From positions 1-64,000 of the forward strand of contig JAFUEP010000020.1 of the NCBI GenBank assembly GCA_017470345.1: DNA of 64,000 nt. Reading direction: 5' to 3'. Shown here piece after piece: positions 34,133 through 43,263 of the stretch. Both the position numbers and the translations under genes were made by a program. Under the pieces are notes generated by a model. The model was not told where the DNA came from, searched no databases, and saw only the letters and a program-made list of their open reading frames with translations. The stretch is from Prevotella sp. (GTDB lineage Bacteria; Bacteroidota; Bacteroidia; Bacteroidales; Bacteroidaceae). Position 1 is the first letter of the stretch, and every line of letters begins with the position of its first letter.

Positions 34133-35140
34133 ATGTCCAAGAAAAACGAAATAAGAAAACATAAGTTACCCCAACATGATACAATAAGGGTCTTTGAAGG
34201 TTTTGCTGGCTATGGCGGAGCTTCATTTGGGCTTAAGCGTTCAGGTCTTAAGTATAAAGTCATTGGCATGTCCGAATTTAATCCTTTTGCAAGTGAACTA
34301 CTTGCAGCAAACTTTCCTAAGATTAAGAACTGGGGAGATATAACAAAAATTGATCCTAAAAAATTGCCAGACTTCGATTTGTTTACGGGAGGCTTTCCAT
34401 GCCAACCATTTTCTTCAGCTGGTATGCAAATGGGAGAGGATGACAGATATGGAAGAGGGACCCTGTTCTATGAAATAATGAGGATATTAAGAGAGAAACG
34501 TCCTCGTTATCTCTTGCTTGAGAATGTCAAAGGTTTTACGGCAAAGAAGTTTGAACCTACAAGAAATAGAATAAAAGAAATACTCCGAGAACTTGGATAT
34601 GGAGAACTTCAATATGCAATATTAAACTCTTGTGATTACGGTATTCCTCAGAATAGGGAGAGAATATGGATGTTTGCGATGTTGGGGGGCGTGCCAGAGG
34701 GCTTCTCAATTGTCCCACCCAAAGTAGAACTGACTAAAAGATTCGGAGACTTTCTTGATGCGAATGCTCCTTCTTATTTATATCTCTCACAAGCACAAAT
34801 AGCCCATCTTAAAGAGAAACATCACATAGATTCTTTTGTTGTCAAAGAACCGTTATGCTTTGATGTATACAATAAGAAGATAAAGACAAATGCATTAAGC
34901 ATTACGATTACTCAGCCTGAACACAACAGCTTGCGTGTGATAGAGGTACCTAAAGAAGATGGGCTCGAAATTGTAAGGAAAATGTCTGTAGATGAGCAGT
35001 TCAGATTTATGGGATTTGAAGATGGCGAACTGAACTATGCAAATCAATCTTATTCACAGTTATCAACAAGAGCAGGTAATGGATGGGACGTAAACCTTGT
35101 AGGTATATTGTTGAACCACATATTTAACCAGATATTATGA
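34133..35140 (+). CDS. DNA (cytosine-5)-methyltransferase of a restriction system
   Basis: This 335-residue C5-cytosine methyltransferase has the SAM motif VFEGFAGYGGAS (residues about 19-30), the catalytic PCQPFSSAG with Cys90, the ENVKGF motif near 130, the QNRERIWM motif near 175, and the C-terminal motif AGNGWDVNLVG. Part of the variable region, about 215-280, should recognise the target. Codons are strongly AT-rich compared with all chromosomal neighbours. Its stop overlaps the AAA+ gene by 4 bases. It presumably protects host DNA from the two following proteins. The site recognised is unknown. Confidence 0.93.
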   Translation: MSKKNEIRKHKLPQHDTIRVFEGFAGYGGASFGLKRSGLKYKVIGMSEFNPFASELLAANFPKIKNWGDITKIDPKKLPDFDLFTGGFPCQPFSSAGMQMGEDDRYGRGTLFYEIMRILREKRPRYLLLENVKGFTAKKFEPTRNRIKEILRELGYGELQYAILNSCDYGIPQNRERIWMFAMLGGVPEGFSIVPPKVELTKRFGDFLDANAPSYLYLSQAQIAHLKEKHHIDSFVVKEPLCFDVYNKKIKTNALSITITQPEHNSLRVIEVPKEDGLEIVRKMSVDEQFRFMGFEDGELNYANQSYSQLSTRAGNGWDVNLVGILLNHIFNQIL

Positions 35141-36921
35141 TTCTTAATTTAGGCTCTTTGGCTTTTAATGCCAATATACAGACTGGCGGTGGCACGCCTG
35201 CATGGGGGACGGAACTTGGACAAGGAGAAGGCTACAAGTTCGTTTTTGAGGATATGTCGGATTTCTTTACAGGTATGGTGTATAAGTCAATACCTGATAT
35301 TGATAATGTAACCTGTCCCCTTGGGAAAGGTGGAAACCAGCGTTCCGACTATGATTTTGTCATTGCAAGTCTGTTCGATAAAGTATATGTAAATGGTAAA
35401 AAAGTTAATAACGCACGTTTTCTTCTGCTAATTGTAAAGAAATTGAATGGTGACCATCATGTTGGCAGACGTACGATAAAATATAATCCGCGAATGACTT
35501 ATCATGGCGAATACATCAACGAAGATTGTTATTCCAAAATGGCATCGACTATGGGACTTCCAAGAGATGCAGCTTGGTTTGTCTACGAAATCCTAATAGT
35601 CAATCAAGACGAACTCCATTTCTTCGCTTTTGAATTAGGAAAGGAACCCCAAATTTACAGGAACAACGATGAGAGAAAACATGCGTTTATAAGTAGATTA
35701 CCCAAGGGTACGAAAAGAACAATTCACTACGATATAGATGTTTTTGGCATCAGTCCACAATACCGTCCCTATATCACCGCCATCAAGTCAAAGCCCTTCC
35801 TCCTACTGGCAGGCATCAGCGGAACGGGTAAAAGTCGCATTGTGAGGGAACTTGCACGCGCTTGTTGGGATGTGGATTCGGAGGAATACAAGGCCCAGAA
35901 GCCAAGGAACTTCGAGATGGTGCAGGTAAAGCCAAACTGGCACGATTCGAGTGAATTGATTGGCTACGTGAGTCGTGTTAGTGGTCAGGCAGAATACGTT
36001 GCAGGCAACTTCTTACGGTTCATTGCGAGAGCTTGGGCAGAGCCAGATATACCATACTTTTTGTGTTTAGACGAGATGAATCTGGCTCCTGTGGAACAGT
36101 ACTTTGCAGAGTATCTGAGTGTGATAGAATCGAGAAAGAGCATTGACGGTGTTGTAGTTACTGACCCAATATTACCTGCTGCCATGATGAGAGGGCCTGG
36201 TGGTTTGCTGATTCCTCACATTTGGTATTCTAAGCTTGTTGACGAATTGTTGTCTGATTGTCCAAAGGATAAAGAACTGGAACTCAAAGACCAATTTAAC
36301 AAAGACGGCATTTGCATTCCCCAGAACTTAATCGTGGTAGGTACGGTCAACATGGATGAAACCACATTCTCATTCTCACGCAAGGTGCTCGACAGGGCCA
36401 TGACGATAGAGATGAACGAAGTGGACTTGAAGGGGGGACTTGAACACCGCCATGAACAGATTGGCAAACTGGGTGTAGCAGAACTGATTGGCAATGCCGT
36501 TGAGGGCGTGGATGTCTACGAACAATATCGTAAGGCTTGTGACACCGCCATAGCCTATTTGGAAAAAGTCAATGCGCAGTTGGATGGCACACCATTCAAA
36601 GTGGCCTATCGTACTCGCAATGAAGTGTTGCTCTATGTTGTGAACAACCTGCCCTATCAGAAAGAGGACGAGACGAAAGACTTTGTGGCAGCACGTGCGC
36701 TCGACGAGATTACCAACATGAAAATCCTGTCGCGCATTGAGGGCGACGAAAGCAAGGTGAGCATAGAGTTCTTGGATGTTTTGAAGAATACCATCAAGGA
36801 GAGTCTGGAGACTGTATGTAGCAACATGTTTATCGAACTGAATTATAAGTCGGTGTCGCTGGCCAAACTTGACGAGATGAAGGCGCGCCTGGCGTCGGGC
36901 TACACCAGTTTCTGGAGCTAA
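35137..36921 (+). CDS. McrB-like AAA+ restriction protein
   Basis: This 594-residue protein has an N-terminal domain (residues 1-205) of unknown fold, presumably the DNA reader, and an McrB-type AAA+ domain: Walker A GISGTGKS at 226-233, Walker B LCLDEMNLAPVEQYFAEYL with Asp312-Glu313, and the sensor GTVNMDETT near 405, which matches the McrB N-x-x-D GTP-binding signature. It should form the GTP- or ATP-driven motor for the next protein. The first 600 bases are AT-rich like the methyltransferase; from about base 35750 the base use becomes richer in G/C. This gives a mosaic whose border falls at the start of the AAA+ domain. Confidence 0.9.
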   Translation: MILNLGSLAFNANIQTGGGTPAWGTELGQGEGYKFVFEDMSDFFTGMVYKSIPDIDNVTCPLGKGGNQRSDYDFVIASLFDKVYVNGKKVNNARFLLLIVKKLNGDHHVGRRTIKYNPRMTYHGEYINEDCYSKMASTMGLPRDAAWFVYEILIVNQDELHFFAFELGKEPQIYRNNDERKHAFISRLPKGTKRTIHYDIDVFGISPQYRPYITAIKSKPFLLLAGISGTGKSRIVRELARACWDVDSEEYKAQKPRNFEMVQVKPNWHDSSELIGYVSRVSGQAEYVAGNFLRFIARAWAEPDIPYFLCLDEMNLAPVEQYFAEYLSVIESRKSIDGVVVTDPILPAAMMRGPGGLLIPHIWYSKLVDELLSDCPKDKELELKDQFNKDGICIPQNLIVVGTVNMDETTFSFSRKVLDRAMTIEMNEVDLKGGLEHRHEQIGKLGVAELIGNAVEGVDVYEQYRKACDTAIAYLEKVNAQLDGTPFKVAYRTRNEVLLYVVNNLPYQKEDETKDFVAARALDEITNMKILSRIEGDESKVSIEFLDVLKNTIKESLETVCSNMFIELNYKSVSLAKLDEMKARLASGYTSFWS

Positions 36922-36949
36922 ACATAGATCAAACAAACATCGAACAGAG

Positions 36950-39124
36950 ATGGAACTGCTGACAATACGACACGATGACTTCACGATGTATGTGGAGTGC
37001 GGGAAGTATGAAGCCATCTGGGGAAAGGCTGTAAGGAATGTGGGTAGTGAGAACTTGCTCACCACCTATACCTGGACGGATGGTGTGAAGTCGGCAATGC
37101 TCGGCGACGAACCCATAAAGAACGGAAGCCAGGCCCGGGCGGTGTTCTTCGACAATGCGGAGTATCCTATCTGGGTGGAGTTCGGTCAGCATGTCAGCAA
37201 GGCGCAGTTCGGTTCGATGCTCCAAACGGACAACGATCGCTTCAGCTTCAGAGGACATACGCTGGCTGGCTTCATCAACTATGGCAACGAGATTGGCAGG
37301 AGCGAACTGCAACTGGTTTATTATGTAGGGAAGGAGCAGCGGCATTTCAAACTGGGCTATGAGGTGCTGAGCACGAAATTGAACTACCATGAACACTGGA
37401 AGAAGATTATCGAGGACATAGAGGCGGAATACCGCATGCTGTCGCTCGACTACATGAAGCGGACATTTCATGGTTTTTCGCCCGACACAAAAGGAGACAC
37501 GCCGGAACTGATATGGTGGAGCATTTTTGCTGGTGAGCAAGAGAAATTTATCAAAGCCTGCCGTAGCATCATTGAGCGGCCTCGCCACCGATTGAAGGGT
37601 TATGAGGTGTTTCTAAGAGCAGACAAACTGAAGCGTATGCCGTCAAGCATCGAGAACGAACTGGCAGAGCACCGACGTGAACAGGCTCATCTGTATCGGG
37701 TAGAAGAGCACCTGCAGTCGAACGATACGCAGGAGAACCGTTTTCTGAAATATGCATTGAGTCAGATAGCCTCGAAATACGAAATTTTGAAGCAACGCAT
37801 AGAAGCCATCAGGAACACTTCAGAGACACTGAAGCAAGAAATGGATGCCGTTGAAAAGACGCTGAAGCGCCTTGAGAGAAATCCATTCTTCAGGACTGTG
37901 GGGCGCTTTAAGGGGCTGACACAGGAAAGTCTTGTGTTGCAAAGGGCTACCGGTTATAGTCAGGTGTATAGGACGTGGCAACTGCTGCGTCGTGCCTATT
38001 CACTGAACGACGGCATGTACAGGCTGCAATCGAAAGACATTGCCACACTCTATGAGATATGGTGCTTTATTGAGGTGAGCCACATCGTCAGAGATCAGCT
38101 GGGCATCAACGTGGATGTCGACCATCGCAACCGTATGGAGATGAATGGGGTGTTTACTTGGGAATTGGGCAAGGGCGAACATTCGCGCATCTTGTTCAGA
38201 AAGGATGGTGTAGAACTGGCAGAGCTTGTTTACAACCCCAAGCATACGGGCAAGGAGAACGAGTCTATCAGTATGGAACATTTGGTGGTGCCTACCGTTC
38301 CGCAGAAGCCCGACATCGTGCTACAGTTGACGAAGGACGACATTGAGAGAGGCATGAAGATGACTTATCTCTTTGATGCAAAATATCGCATCAACGACAG
38401 AACCGATGCTGGCGTTGACACGCCTCCCGACGATGCCATCAACCAGATGCACCGCTATCGTGATGCCATCTATTATAAAGACAACAAGGGTAGCGACTCT
38501 ACGCTGAAAAAAGAAGTGATAGGCGGCTATATCTTGTTTCCTGGCAATGGAACCCCTGCAGAGGTGGCGAAAGCCAAGTTCCAGCAGTCGCTTGACGAGG
38601 TGAACATCGGAGCATTCCCGCTGCGGCCTAATGATGCGGAGAACAGGAAATTGTTGGAGCACTTCATCGAGGAACTGATTGGAAAAGCCTCGACAGAGAT
38701 CCTCGAAGATAGTATTCCGCAGAAAGGACTTTACTATATTTCTACGGAGCCAAAAGATGAGATATACATGATTCTTACTCTTGACGACAAGGTAAATAAG
38801 GACATTCATGCCGTGTTGGATGGAAGGGCCGACAGTATTGTAATGGGACGCAAGGGTATGGAAGAAACGAAAGATATTCAGTCAGTCAGATATGTCGCAC
38901 CGATCGTTCCTGGAGGCCAGATCAAGGGATATTACAGGATATTGGAAGCCAACCTCACCGAAGTGGCCGATGCCAATTATCCTATGCGGATCCGGTTTGT
39001 GGTCGACGACTGGCATGAACTGGATATTCCGGCAAAATTCGGAATGGCCAAATGGGCATTCCGTGGTGTGTGTAAGAACCGCGAAGAGTTCTTTGAGCAT
39101 TGCCGAATGTATGCAGTGCAATAA
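36950..39124 (+). CDS. McrC-like nuclease (DUF2357/DUF524 type) with C-terminal extra domain
   Basis: This 724-residue protein has an N-terminal DUF2357-type region (residues about 1-300: TYTWTDGVKSAM, RGHTLAGFINYGNEIGRSEL, GFSPDTKGDTPELIWWSIF), helical linkers, and a PD-(D/E)XK nuclease core with Pro454-Asp455 in PDIVLQL and Asp476-Ala-Lys478 in FDAKYRI. Residues about 600-724 form an additional beta-rich domain (YYISTEPKDEIYMIL, VRYVAPIVPGG, IKGYYRI, RIRFVVDDW). This could be a modified-base reader of PUA/EVE type, but I cannot confirm that. It starts 28 bases after the McrB-like gene. Known relatives are the second components of LlaJI/BsuMI-like systems. Confidence 0.87.
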   Translation: MELLTIRHDDFTMYVECGKYEAIWGKAVRNVGSENLLTTYTWTDGVKSAMLGDEPIKNGSQARAVFFDNAEYPIWVEFGQHVSKAQFGSMLQTDNDRFSFRGHTLAGFINYGNEIGRSELQLVYYVGKEQRHFKLGYEVLSTKLNYHEHWKKIIEDIEAEYRMLSLDYMKRTFHGFSPDTKGDTPELIWWSIFAGEQEKFIKACRSIIERPRHRLKGYEVFLRADKLKRMPSSIENELAEHRREQAHLYRVEEHLQSNDTQENRFLKYALSQIASKYEILKQRIEAIRNTSETLKQEMDAVEKTLKRLERNPFFRTVGRFKGLTQESLVLQRATGYSQVYRTWQLLRRAYSLNDGMYRLQSKDIATLYEIWCFIEVSHIVRDQLGINVDVDHRNRMEMNGVFTWELGKGEHSRILFRKDGVELAELVYNPKHTGKENESISMEHLVVPTVPQKPDIVLQLTKDDIERGMKMTYLFDAKYRINDRTDAGVDTPPDDAINQMHRYRDAIYYKDNKGSDSTLKKEVIGGYILFPGNGTPAEVAKAKFQQSLDEVNIGAFPLRPNDAENRKLLEHFIEELIGKASTEILEDSIPQKGLYYISTEPKDEIYMILTLDDKVNKDIHAVLDGRADSIVMGRKGMEETKDIQSVRYVAPIVPGGQIKGYYRILEANLTEVADANYPMRIRFVVDDWHELDIPAKFGMAKWAFRGVCKNREEFFEHCRMYAVQ

Positions 39125-39201
39125 AGTCTATTCCGCTGCGAAGAAACGAAGTTTTTCTGATTTTCCGCTCTGTTTGAGGAAAAATGTGTAACTTTGTAGC
39201 C

Positions 39202-39630
39202 ATGAAGCGAAAAATATACGTAGCGAGCAGCTGGCGGAACGCGTACTACCCGGAGGTGGTGCGGCGGCTGAGGGAGGCGGGACACGAAGTGTACGACTTC
39301 CGAAATCCGCCGTCGGGGGATGAGGGCTTCAAGTGGAGCAGCATCTCGGAGGACTATATGGCGTGGACGCCTGAGGAGTATCGGGAACAGCTGAAGCACC
39401 CGAAGGCCGTGCGACAGTTCCGTAACGACATCGAGGCGATGAAGTCATGCGATGCGTGTGTGCTGGTGCTGCCCTGCGGCAGGAGCGCACATACGGAGGC
39501 AGGCTGGTTTGCTGGCAGGGGCAAGACGGTCGTGGTGTTGATCCCTGAGCGTCAGGAGCCGGAACTGATGTATCGGCTGTTCGACGGGGTGTGCTGCACG
39601 ATGGAAGAGCTCATCAATGCGTTGAAGTAG
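39202..39630 (+). CDS. Nucleoside 2-deoxyribosyltransferase-fold protein
   Basis: From the ATG at 39202 the product has 142 residues: KIYVASSWRN at the start, then YPEVVRRLREAGHEVYDFRNP, read as RRLREAGHEVYDFR, then FRNDIEAMKSCDACVLVLPCGRSAHTEAG, read as CDACVLVLPCGRSAHTEAG, the last part matching the catalytic Glu block of deoxyribosyltransferases. Such proteins cleave or exchange nucleobases; close relatives occur near phage and defence genes. The -7 element TAACTTTG (39189-39196) ends 5 bases before the ATG, so the message may be leaderless and it has its own promoter. It lies 77 bases after the nuclease gene; a defence role is only suggested by position. Confidence 0.82.
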   Translation: MKRKIYVASSWRNAYYPEVVRRLREAGHEVYDFRNPPSGDEGFKWSSISEDYMAWTPEEYREQLKHPKAVRQFRNDIEAMKSCDACVLVLPCGRSAHTEAGWFAGRGKTVVVLIPERQEPELMYRLFDGVCCTMEELINALK

Positions 39631-39651
39631 GTATGGATTGTGAAAACGTAA

Positions 39652-39690
39652 AAATCCGTGTAACTCACCCGAGCTACACGGATTTCTTTT
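39652..39690. terminator. Bidirectional terminator between the deoxyribosyltransferase-like gene and dnaK
   Basis: AAATCCGTGTA (39652-39662) pairs with TACACGGATTT (39675-39685); CTTTTT follows on the plus strand and a T-run also follows on the minus strand. It serves both convergent genes. Confidence 0.88.
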
Positions 39691-39709
39691 TGAGAATGTT
39701 TGACTCGTA

Positions 39710-41626
39710 TCAATGGACTTCCTCGAAGTCGGCGTCCTGGATGTCGTCCTGCGGGTTGTGACCCTGGGTCTGCTGACCACCCTGGAAGCCTGCGCCGCCG
39801 GCCTGCTGATCGGCACCGGGCTGGGGACCGGCCTGCTGGTACATCTTGGCTGAGGCGGCCTGCATGACCTGGTTGAGGTTGTTGATGGCGTTGTCGATGG
39901 CAGCGATGTCGCCAGACTTGTGGGCGTCCTTCAGCTGCTGGACGGCCTGCTCGACGTTGGCCTTGTCGGCACCGAGCTTGTCGCCGTTCTCGTTGAGGAA
40001 GGTCTCGGTCTGGAAGATCATCGAGTCGGCCTGGTTCATCTTGTCGATGCGCTCGCGCTCCTTCTTGTCCTGCTCGGCAAACTGCTCGGCCTCGGCCTTC
40101 ATGCGGTTGATCTCGTCCTGCGAGAGGCCCGAGGAGGCCTCGATGCGGATGGCCTGCTCCTTGCCGGTGGCCTTATCCTTGGCCGATACCTTCACGATGC
40201 CGTTGGCGTCGATGTAGAAGGTCACCTCGATCTGAGGAATGCCGCGGCGTGCGGGGGCGATGCCGGTGAGGTTGAACTGTCCGAGGCTCTTGTTCTGCGA
40301 GGCCATGGGGCGCTCGCCCTGAAGCACGTGGATGGTCACCTCAGTCTGGTTGTCGGCAGCGGTTGAGAAGACCTGGCTCTGCTTGCAGGGGATGGTCGTG
40401 TTAGCGTCGATCAGCTTGGTCATGACGCCGCCGAGGGTCTCGATGCCGAGGGTCAGCGGTGTGACGTCGAGCAGCACGATGTCCTGACCGGTCTCCTGGT
40501 TGAGGATGGCGCCCTGGATGGCAGCGCCTACGGCCACCACCTCGTCGGGGTTGACGCCCTTCGAAGGCTCCTTGCCGAAGTAGTTCTTCACGAGGGTCTG
40601 CACGGCGGGGATACGGCTCGAGCCGCCGACGAGGATGACCTCGTTGATGTCGTTGACGGAGATGCCGGCGTCGCGGACGGCGTTCTGGCAGGGCACGAGG
40701 CAGGCCTGGATCAGGTTGTGGGCCAGCTGCTCGAACTTAGCGCGGGTGAGCGTCTTCACCAGGTGCTTGGGCACGCCGCCGACGGGCATGATGTAGGGCA
40801 GGTTGATCTCCGTGGTCGTCGACGACGACAGCTCGATCTTTGCCTTCTCGGCAGCCTCCTTCAGGCGCTGCATGGCCATGGGGTCCTGTGTGAGGTCAGC
40901 GCCCTCGTCGTTGCGGAACTCCTGGACGAGCCAGTCGATGATGACCTGGTCGAAGTCGTCGCCGCCGAGGTGGGTGTCGCCATTGGTGGAGAGCACCTCG
41001 AAGACACCGCCGCCGAAGTCGAGGATTGAGATATCAAACGTGCCGCCACCGAGGTCGAAGACGGCAATCTTCATGTCCTTGTTGGTCTTGTCGATACCGT
41101 AGGCCAGAGCGGCAGCCGTAGGCTCGTTGACGATACGGCGGACGTTCAGTCCGGCAATCTGTCCGGCCTCCTTGGTAGCCTGACGCTGTGAGTCAGAGAA
41201 GTAGGCGGGCACGGTGATGACGGCATCCGTCACCTCCTGGCCGAGATAGTCCTCGGCGGTCTTCTTCATCTTCTGGAGCACCATGGCCGAAATCTCCTGC
41301 GGCGTGTACTTGCGGCCGTCGATGTCGACGCGGGGATAGCCGCCTTCATTCACGACCGTGAACGGCACGCGCGAGATTTCCTTCTCCGTCTGCTGCCATG
41401 TCTCGCCCATGAAGCGCTTGATCGAGTAGACCGTCTTCTTCGGGTTGGTGATGGCCTGACGCTTGGCGGGGTCGCCCACCTTGCGCTCGCCGCCATCGAC
41501 GAATCCCACTACCGAAGGCGTCGTACGCTTGCCTTCGCTGTTAGCAATCACAACCGGTTCGTTGCCTTCGAAGACGGCTACGCACGAGTTGGTTGTTCCT
41601 AAGTCAATACCAATAATCTTTCCCAT
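39710..41626 (-). CDS. dnaK: Chaperone DnaK (Hsp70)
   Basis: This 638-residue protein starts [18 protein letters not shown] (phosphate 1 motif) and has [17 protein letters not shown] near 140, the [16 protein letters not shown] block near 195, [11 protein letters not shown] near 335, and the linker [14 protein letters not shown] near 390. The C-terminal lid ends with a Gly/Gln-rich tail and the acidic DADFEEVH. It is the ATP-driven general folding chaperone. dnaJ and grpE are not adjacent, so it stands alone. I could not find a clear TAnnTTTG promoter in the 140 bases upstream. Confidence 0.98.
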   Translation of the reverse strand: MGKIIGIDLGTTNSCVAVFEGNEPVVIANSEGKRTTPSVVGFVDGGERKVGDPAKRQAITNPKKTVYSIKRFMGETWQQTEKEISRVPFTVVNEGGYPRVDIDGRKYTPQEISAMVLQKMKKTAEDYLGQEVTDAVITVPAYFSDSQRQATKEAGQIAGLNVRRIVNEPTAAALAYGIDKTNKDMKIAVFDLGGGTFDISILDFGGGVFEVLSTNGDTHLGGDDFDQVIIDWLVQEFRNDEGADLTQDPMAMQRLKEAAEKAKIELSSSTTTEINLPYIMPVGGVPKHLVKTLTRAKFEQLAHNLIQACLVPCQNAVRDAGISVNDINEVILVGGSSRIPAVQTLVKNYFGKEPSKGVNPDEVVAVGAAIQGAILNQETGQDIVLLDVTPLTLGIETLGGVMTKLIDANTTIPCKQSQVFSTAADNQTEVTIHVLQGERPMASQNKSLGQFNLTGIAPARRGIPQIEVTFYIDANGIVKVSAKDKATGKEQAIRIEASSGLSQDEINRMKAEAEQFAEQDKKERERIDKMNQADSMIFQTETFLNENGDKLGADKANVEQAVQQLKDAHKSGDIAAIDNAINNLNQVMQAASAKMYQQAGPQPGADQQAGGAGFQGGQQTQGHNPQDDIQDADFEEVH

Positions 41627-41703
41627 AATTCTTATTCTTTTTTTATTTGTTATTATTCAATTATTTATTTCGGCTCATGTTGAGTCGGTAAACATATAAC
41701 AAA

Positions 41704-41735
41704 ACGTGTGCCAACCCGCTTGGGATGGCACACGT
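41704..41735 (-). terminator. Terminator of the pdxST operon
   Basis: ACGTGTGCC and GGCACACGT form the main stem, with CCC/GGG inside and TTTTG after it on the minus strand. It lies between the pdxT stop and the dnaK start. Confidence 0.8.
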
Positions 41736-41792
41736 CTGACAACTTGTCAGCCGGCGTTGGTGTGTTGGCAGAAGATTCAAGCTCGCAGTCTG

Positions 41793-42377
41793 TCAGTAAT
41801 GAGCTTCGCCTACCATTCGCATAAAATAGCTGTGCAGGCGCTTGTCGGCGTCAAGTTCGGGATGAAAAGCTGTGGCCAATTGCCACTGCTGTCGTGCAGC
41901 CACGATGTGGCCTTCGATGTGTGCCAATGGCTGACACATTGTGGTGTCATTCACCTCCTCAATATATGGCGCACGAATAAACGTCATGGGGATGTCTGTG
42001 CCAATGCCTTCAACCGTGCCTGTTGTGCGGAAACTGCCGAGCTGCCGGCCGAAGGCATTGCGTCGCACCCGTATCTGCATGGTTGAAAGATGAGTATCAG
42101 CCAGCATAATCATGCCTGCACACGTGGCGAAGACGGGCATGCCGCCCACGATGGCCTCACGAAGCGGAACTGACAGTCCGAGAGATTGCATCAGCAGCGC
42201 CTGCACCGTGCTTTCGCCGCCTGGCAAGACCAAGCCTCGCCCGCCACCGTCGGTCGCAGACAGAAACTGTTTCCAGTCGGCCAGCTGGCGGATTTCGCAT
42301 GTGTCGGCTCCCAGTTCCTTCAACCTTTGCACATGTTCGATGAAAGCCCCTTGCAGGGCCATGACTGCAATTCTCAT
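41793..42377 (-). CDS. pdxT: Pyridoxal 5'-phosphate synthase glutaminase subunit PdxT
   Basis: This 194-residue glutamine amidotransferase releases ammonia from glutamine for the synthase PdxS. It starts with [19 protein letters not shown] and has the motif [11 protein letters not shown] near 48, the nucleophile Cys in [12 protein letters not shown] near 80, and the His-Glu pair in [10 protein letters not shown] near 170. The length is typical. The start overlaps the pdxS stop by 4 bases, so the two subunits are translationally coupled. Confidence 0.96.
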   Translation of the reverse strand: MRIAVMALQGAFIEHVQRLKELGADTCEIRQLADWKQFLSATDGGGRGLVLPGGESTVQALLMQSLGLSVPLREAIVGGMPVFATCAGMIMLADTHLSTMQIRVRRNAFGRQLGSFRTTGTVEGIGTDIPMTFIRAPYIEEVNDTTMCQPLAHIEGHIVAARQQWQLATAFHPELDADKRLHSYFMRMVGEAHY

Positions 42378-43249
42378 ACGCCTCGTTCAGCCATGAGGAG
42401 AGCGATCTCCTGTTCATTGATGCCCACCATTGCCTCGCCCAGGTCGGTGCTGAGTTCTGCCAGCATGTGGGCGTCCTGATAGTTCGTGACGGCCTGCACG
42501 ATGGCGGCAGCACGGCGTTCGGGATTGCCGCTCTTGAAGATGCCGCTGCCCACAAACACCCCCTCGGCGCCCAGCATCATCATCAGCGCAGCATCGGCAG
42601 GCGTAGCCACGCCCCCAGCAGCGAAGTTGACCACAGGCAGACGTCCGTTTTGGTGAACATACTGCACCAGTTCGAGTGGAGCTTGCAATTGTTTGGCCGC
42701 TTCAAAAAGCTCATCGTCGGCCATACTGACCAGCCGGCGTATCTCGCTTTGCATCAGGCGCATGTGGCTGACAGCCTGCACCACGTCGCCCGTGCCGGGC
42801 TCGCCCTTGGTGCGAATCATCGTGGCTCCCTCGGCAATGCGTCTGAGGGCCTCGCCCAGGTTGCGTGCGCCACAGACGAAGGGCACCAGGAACTGAGTTT
42901 TGTCGATGTGATGCACGTTGTCGGCAGGCGACAGCACTTCGCTCTCATCGATGTAGTCAATCTCCAAGGCTTGCAGGATTTGGGCCTCGGCGATGTGGCC
43001 GATGCGACATTTGGCCATGACCGGTATGCTGACGGCCTGCTGGATGCTGCGAATCAGTCGGGGGTCGCTCATGCGGCTGACGCCGCCAGCGGCGCGTATG
43101 TCGGCGGGAATGCGCTCCAGGGCCATGACGGCGCAGGCGCCGGCAGCTTCGGCGATGCGGGCCTGCTCGGGTGTGGTCACGTCCATGATGACGCCGCCTT
43201 TGAGCATTTGTGCTAGTTGTCTGTTCAGTTGTTGTCTTTCGTTTTGCAT
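42374..43249 (-). CDS. pdxS: Pyridoxal 5'-phosphate synthase subunit PdxS
   Basis: This 291-residue TIM barrel makes pyridoxal phosphate from ribose 5-phosphate, glyceraldehyde 3-phosphate and ammonia. Landmarks are [19 protein letters not shown] with the ribose-binding Asp, [20 protein letters not shown], the first active lysine in VMAKCRIGH, the second in the [14 protein letters not shown] segment, and [15 protein letters not shown] and [11 protein letters not shown] at the C-terminal end. It lies 14 bases after the ThiD-like/AraC gene and overlaps pdxT. The arrangement is the deoxyxylulose-independent vitamin B6 pathway. Confidence 0.97.
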   Translation of the reverse strand: MQNERQQLNRQLAQMLKGGVIMDVTTPEQARIAEAAGACAVMALERIPADIRAAGGVSRMSDPRLIRSIQQAVSIPVMAKCRIGHIAEAQILQALEIDYIDESEVLSPADNVHHIDKTQFLVPFVCGARNLGEALRRIAEGATMIRTKGEPGTGDVVQAVSHMRLMQSEIRRLVSMADDELFEAAKQLQAPLELVQYVHQNGRLPVVNFAAGGVATPADAALMMMLGAEGVFVGSGIFKSGNPERRAAAIVQAVTNYQDAHMLAELSTDLGEAMVGINEQEIALLMAERGV

Positions 43250-43263
43250 TGTTTTTTATGAGT

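Noticed and set aside
33923..34162. 79-residue minus-strand frame overlapping the methyltransferase start
   Set aside because: It spans the hairpins of the leader, has no recognisable promoter or motif, and overlaps the start of a clear gene.
41704..41735. Riboswitch in front of dnaK
   Set aside because: The hairpin is followed by a T-run only on the minus strand after pdxT and is explained as the terminator of that operon.
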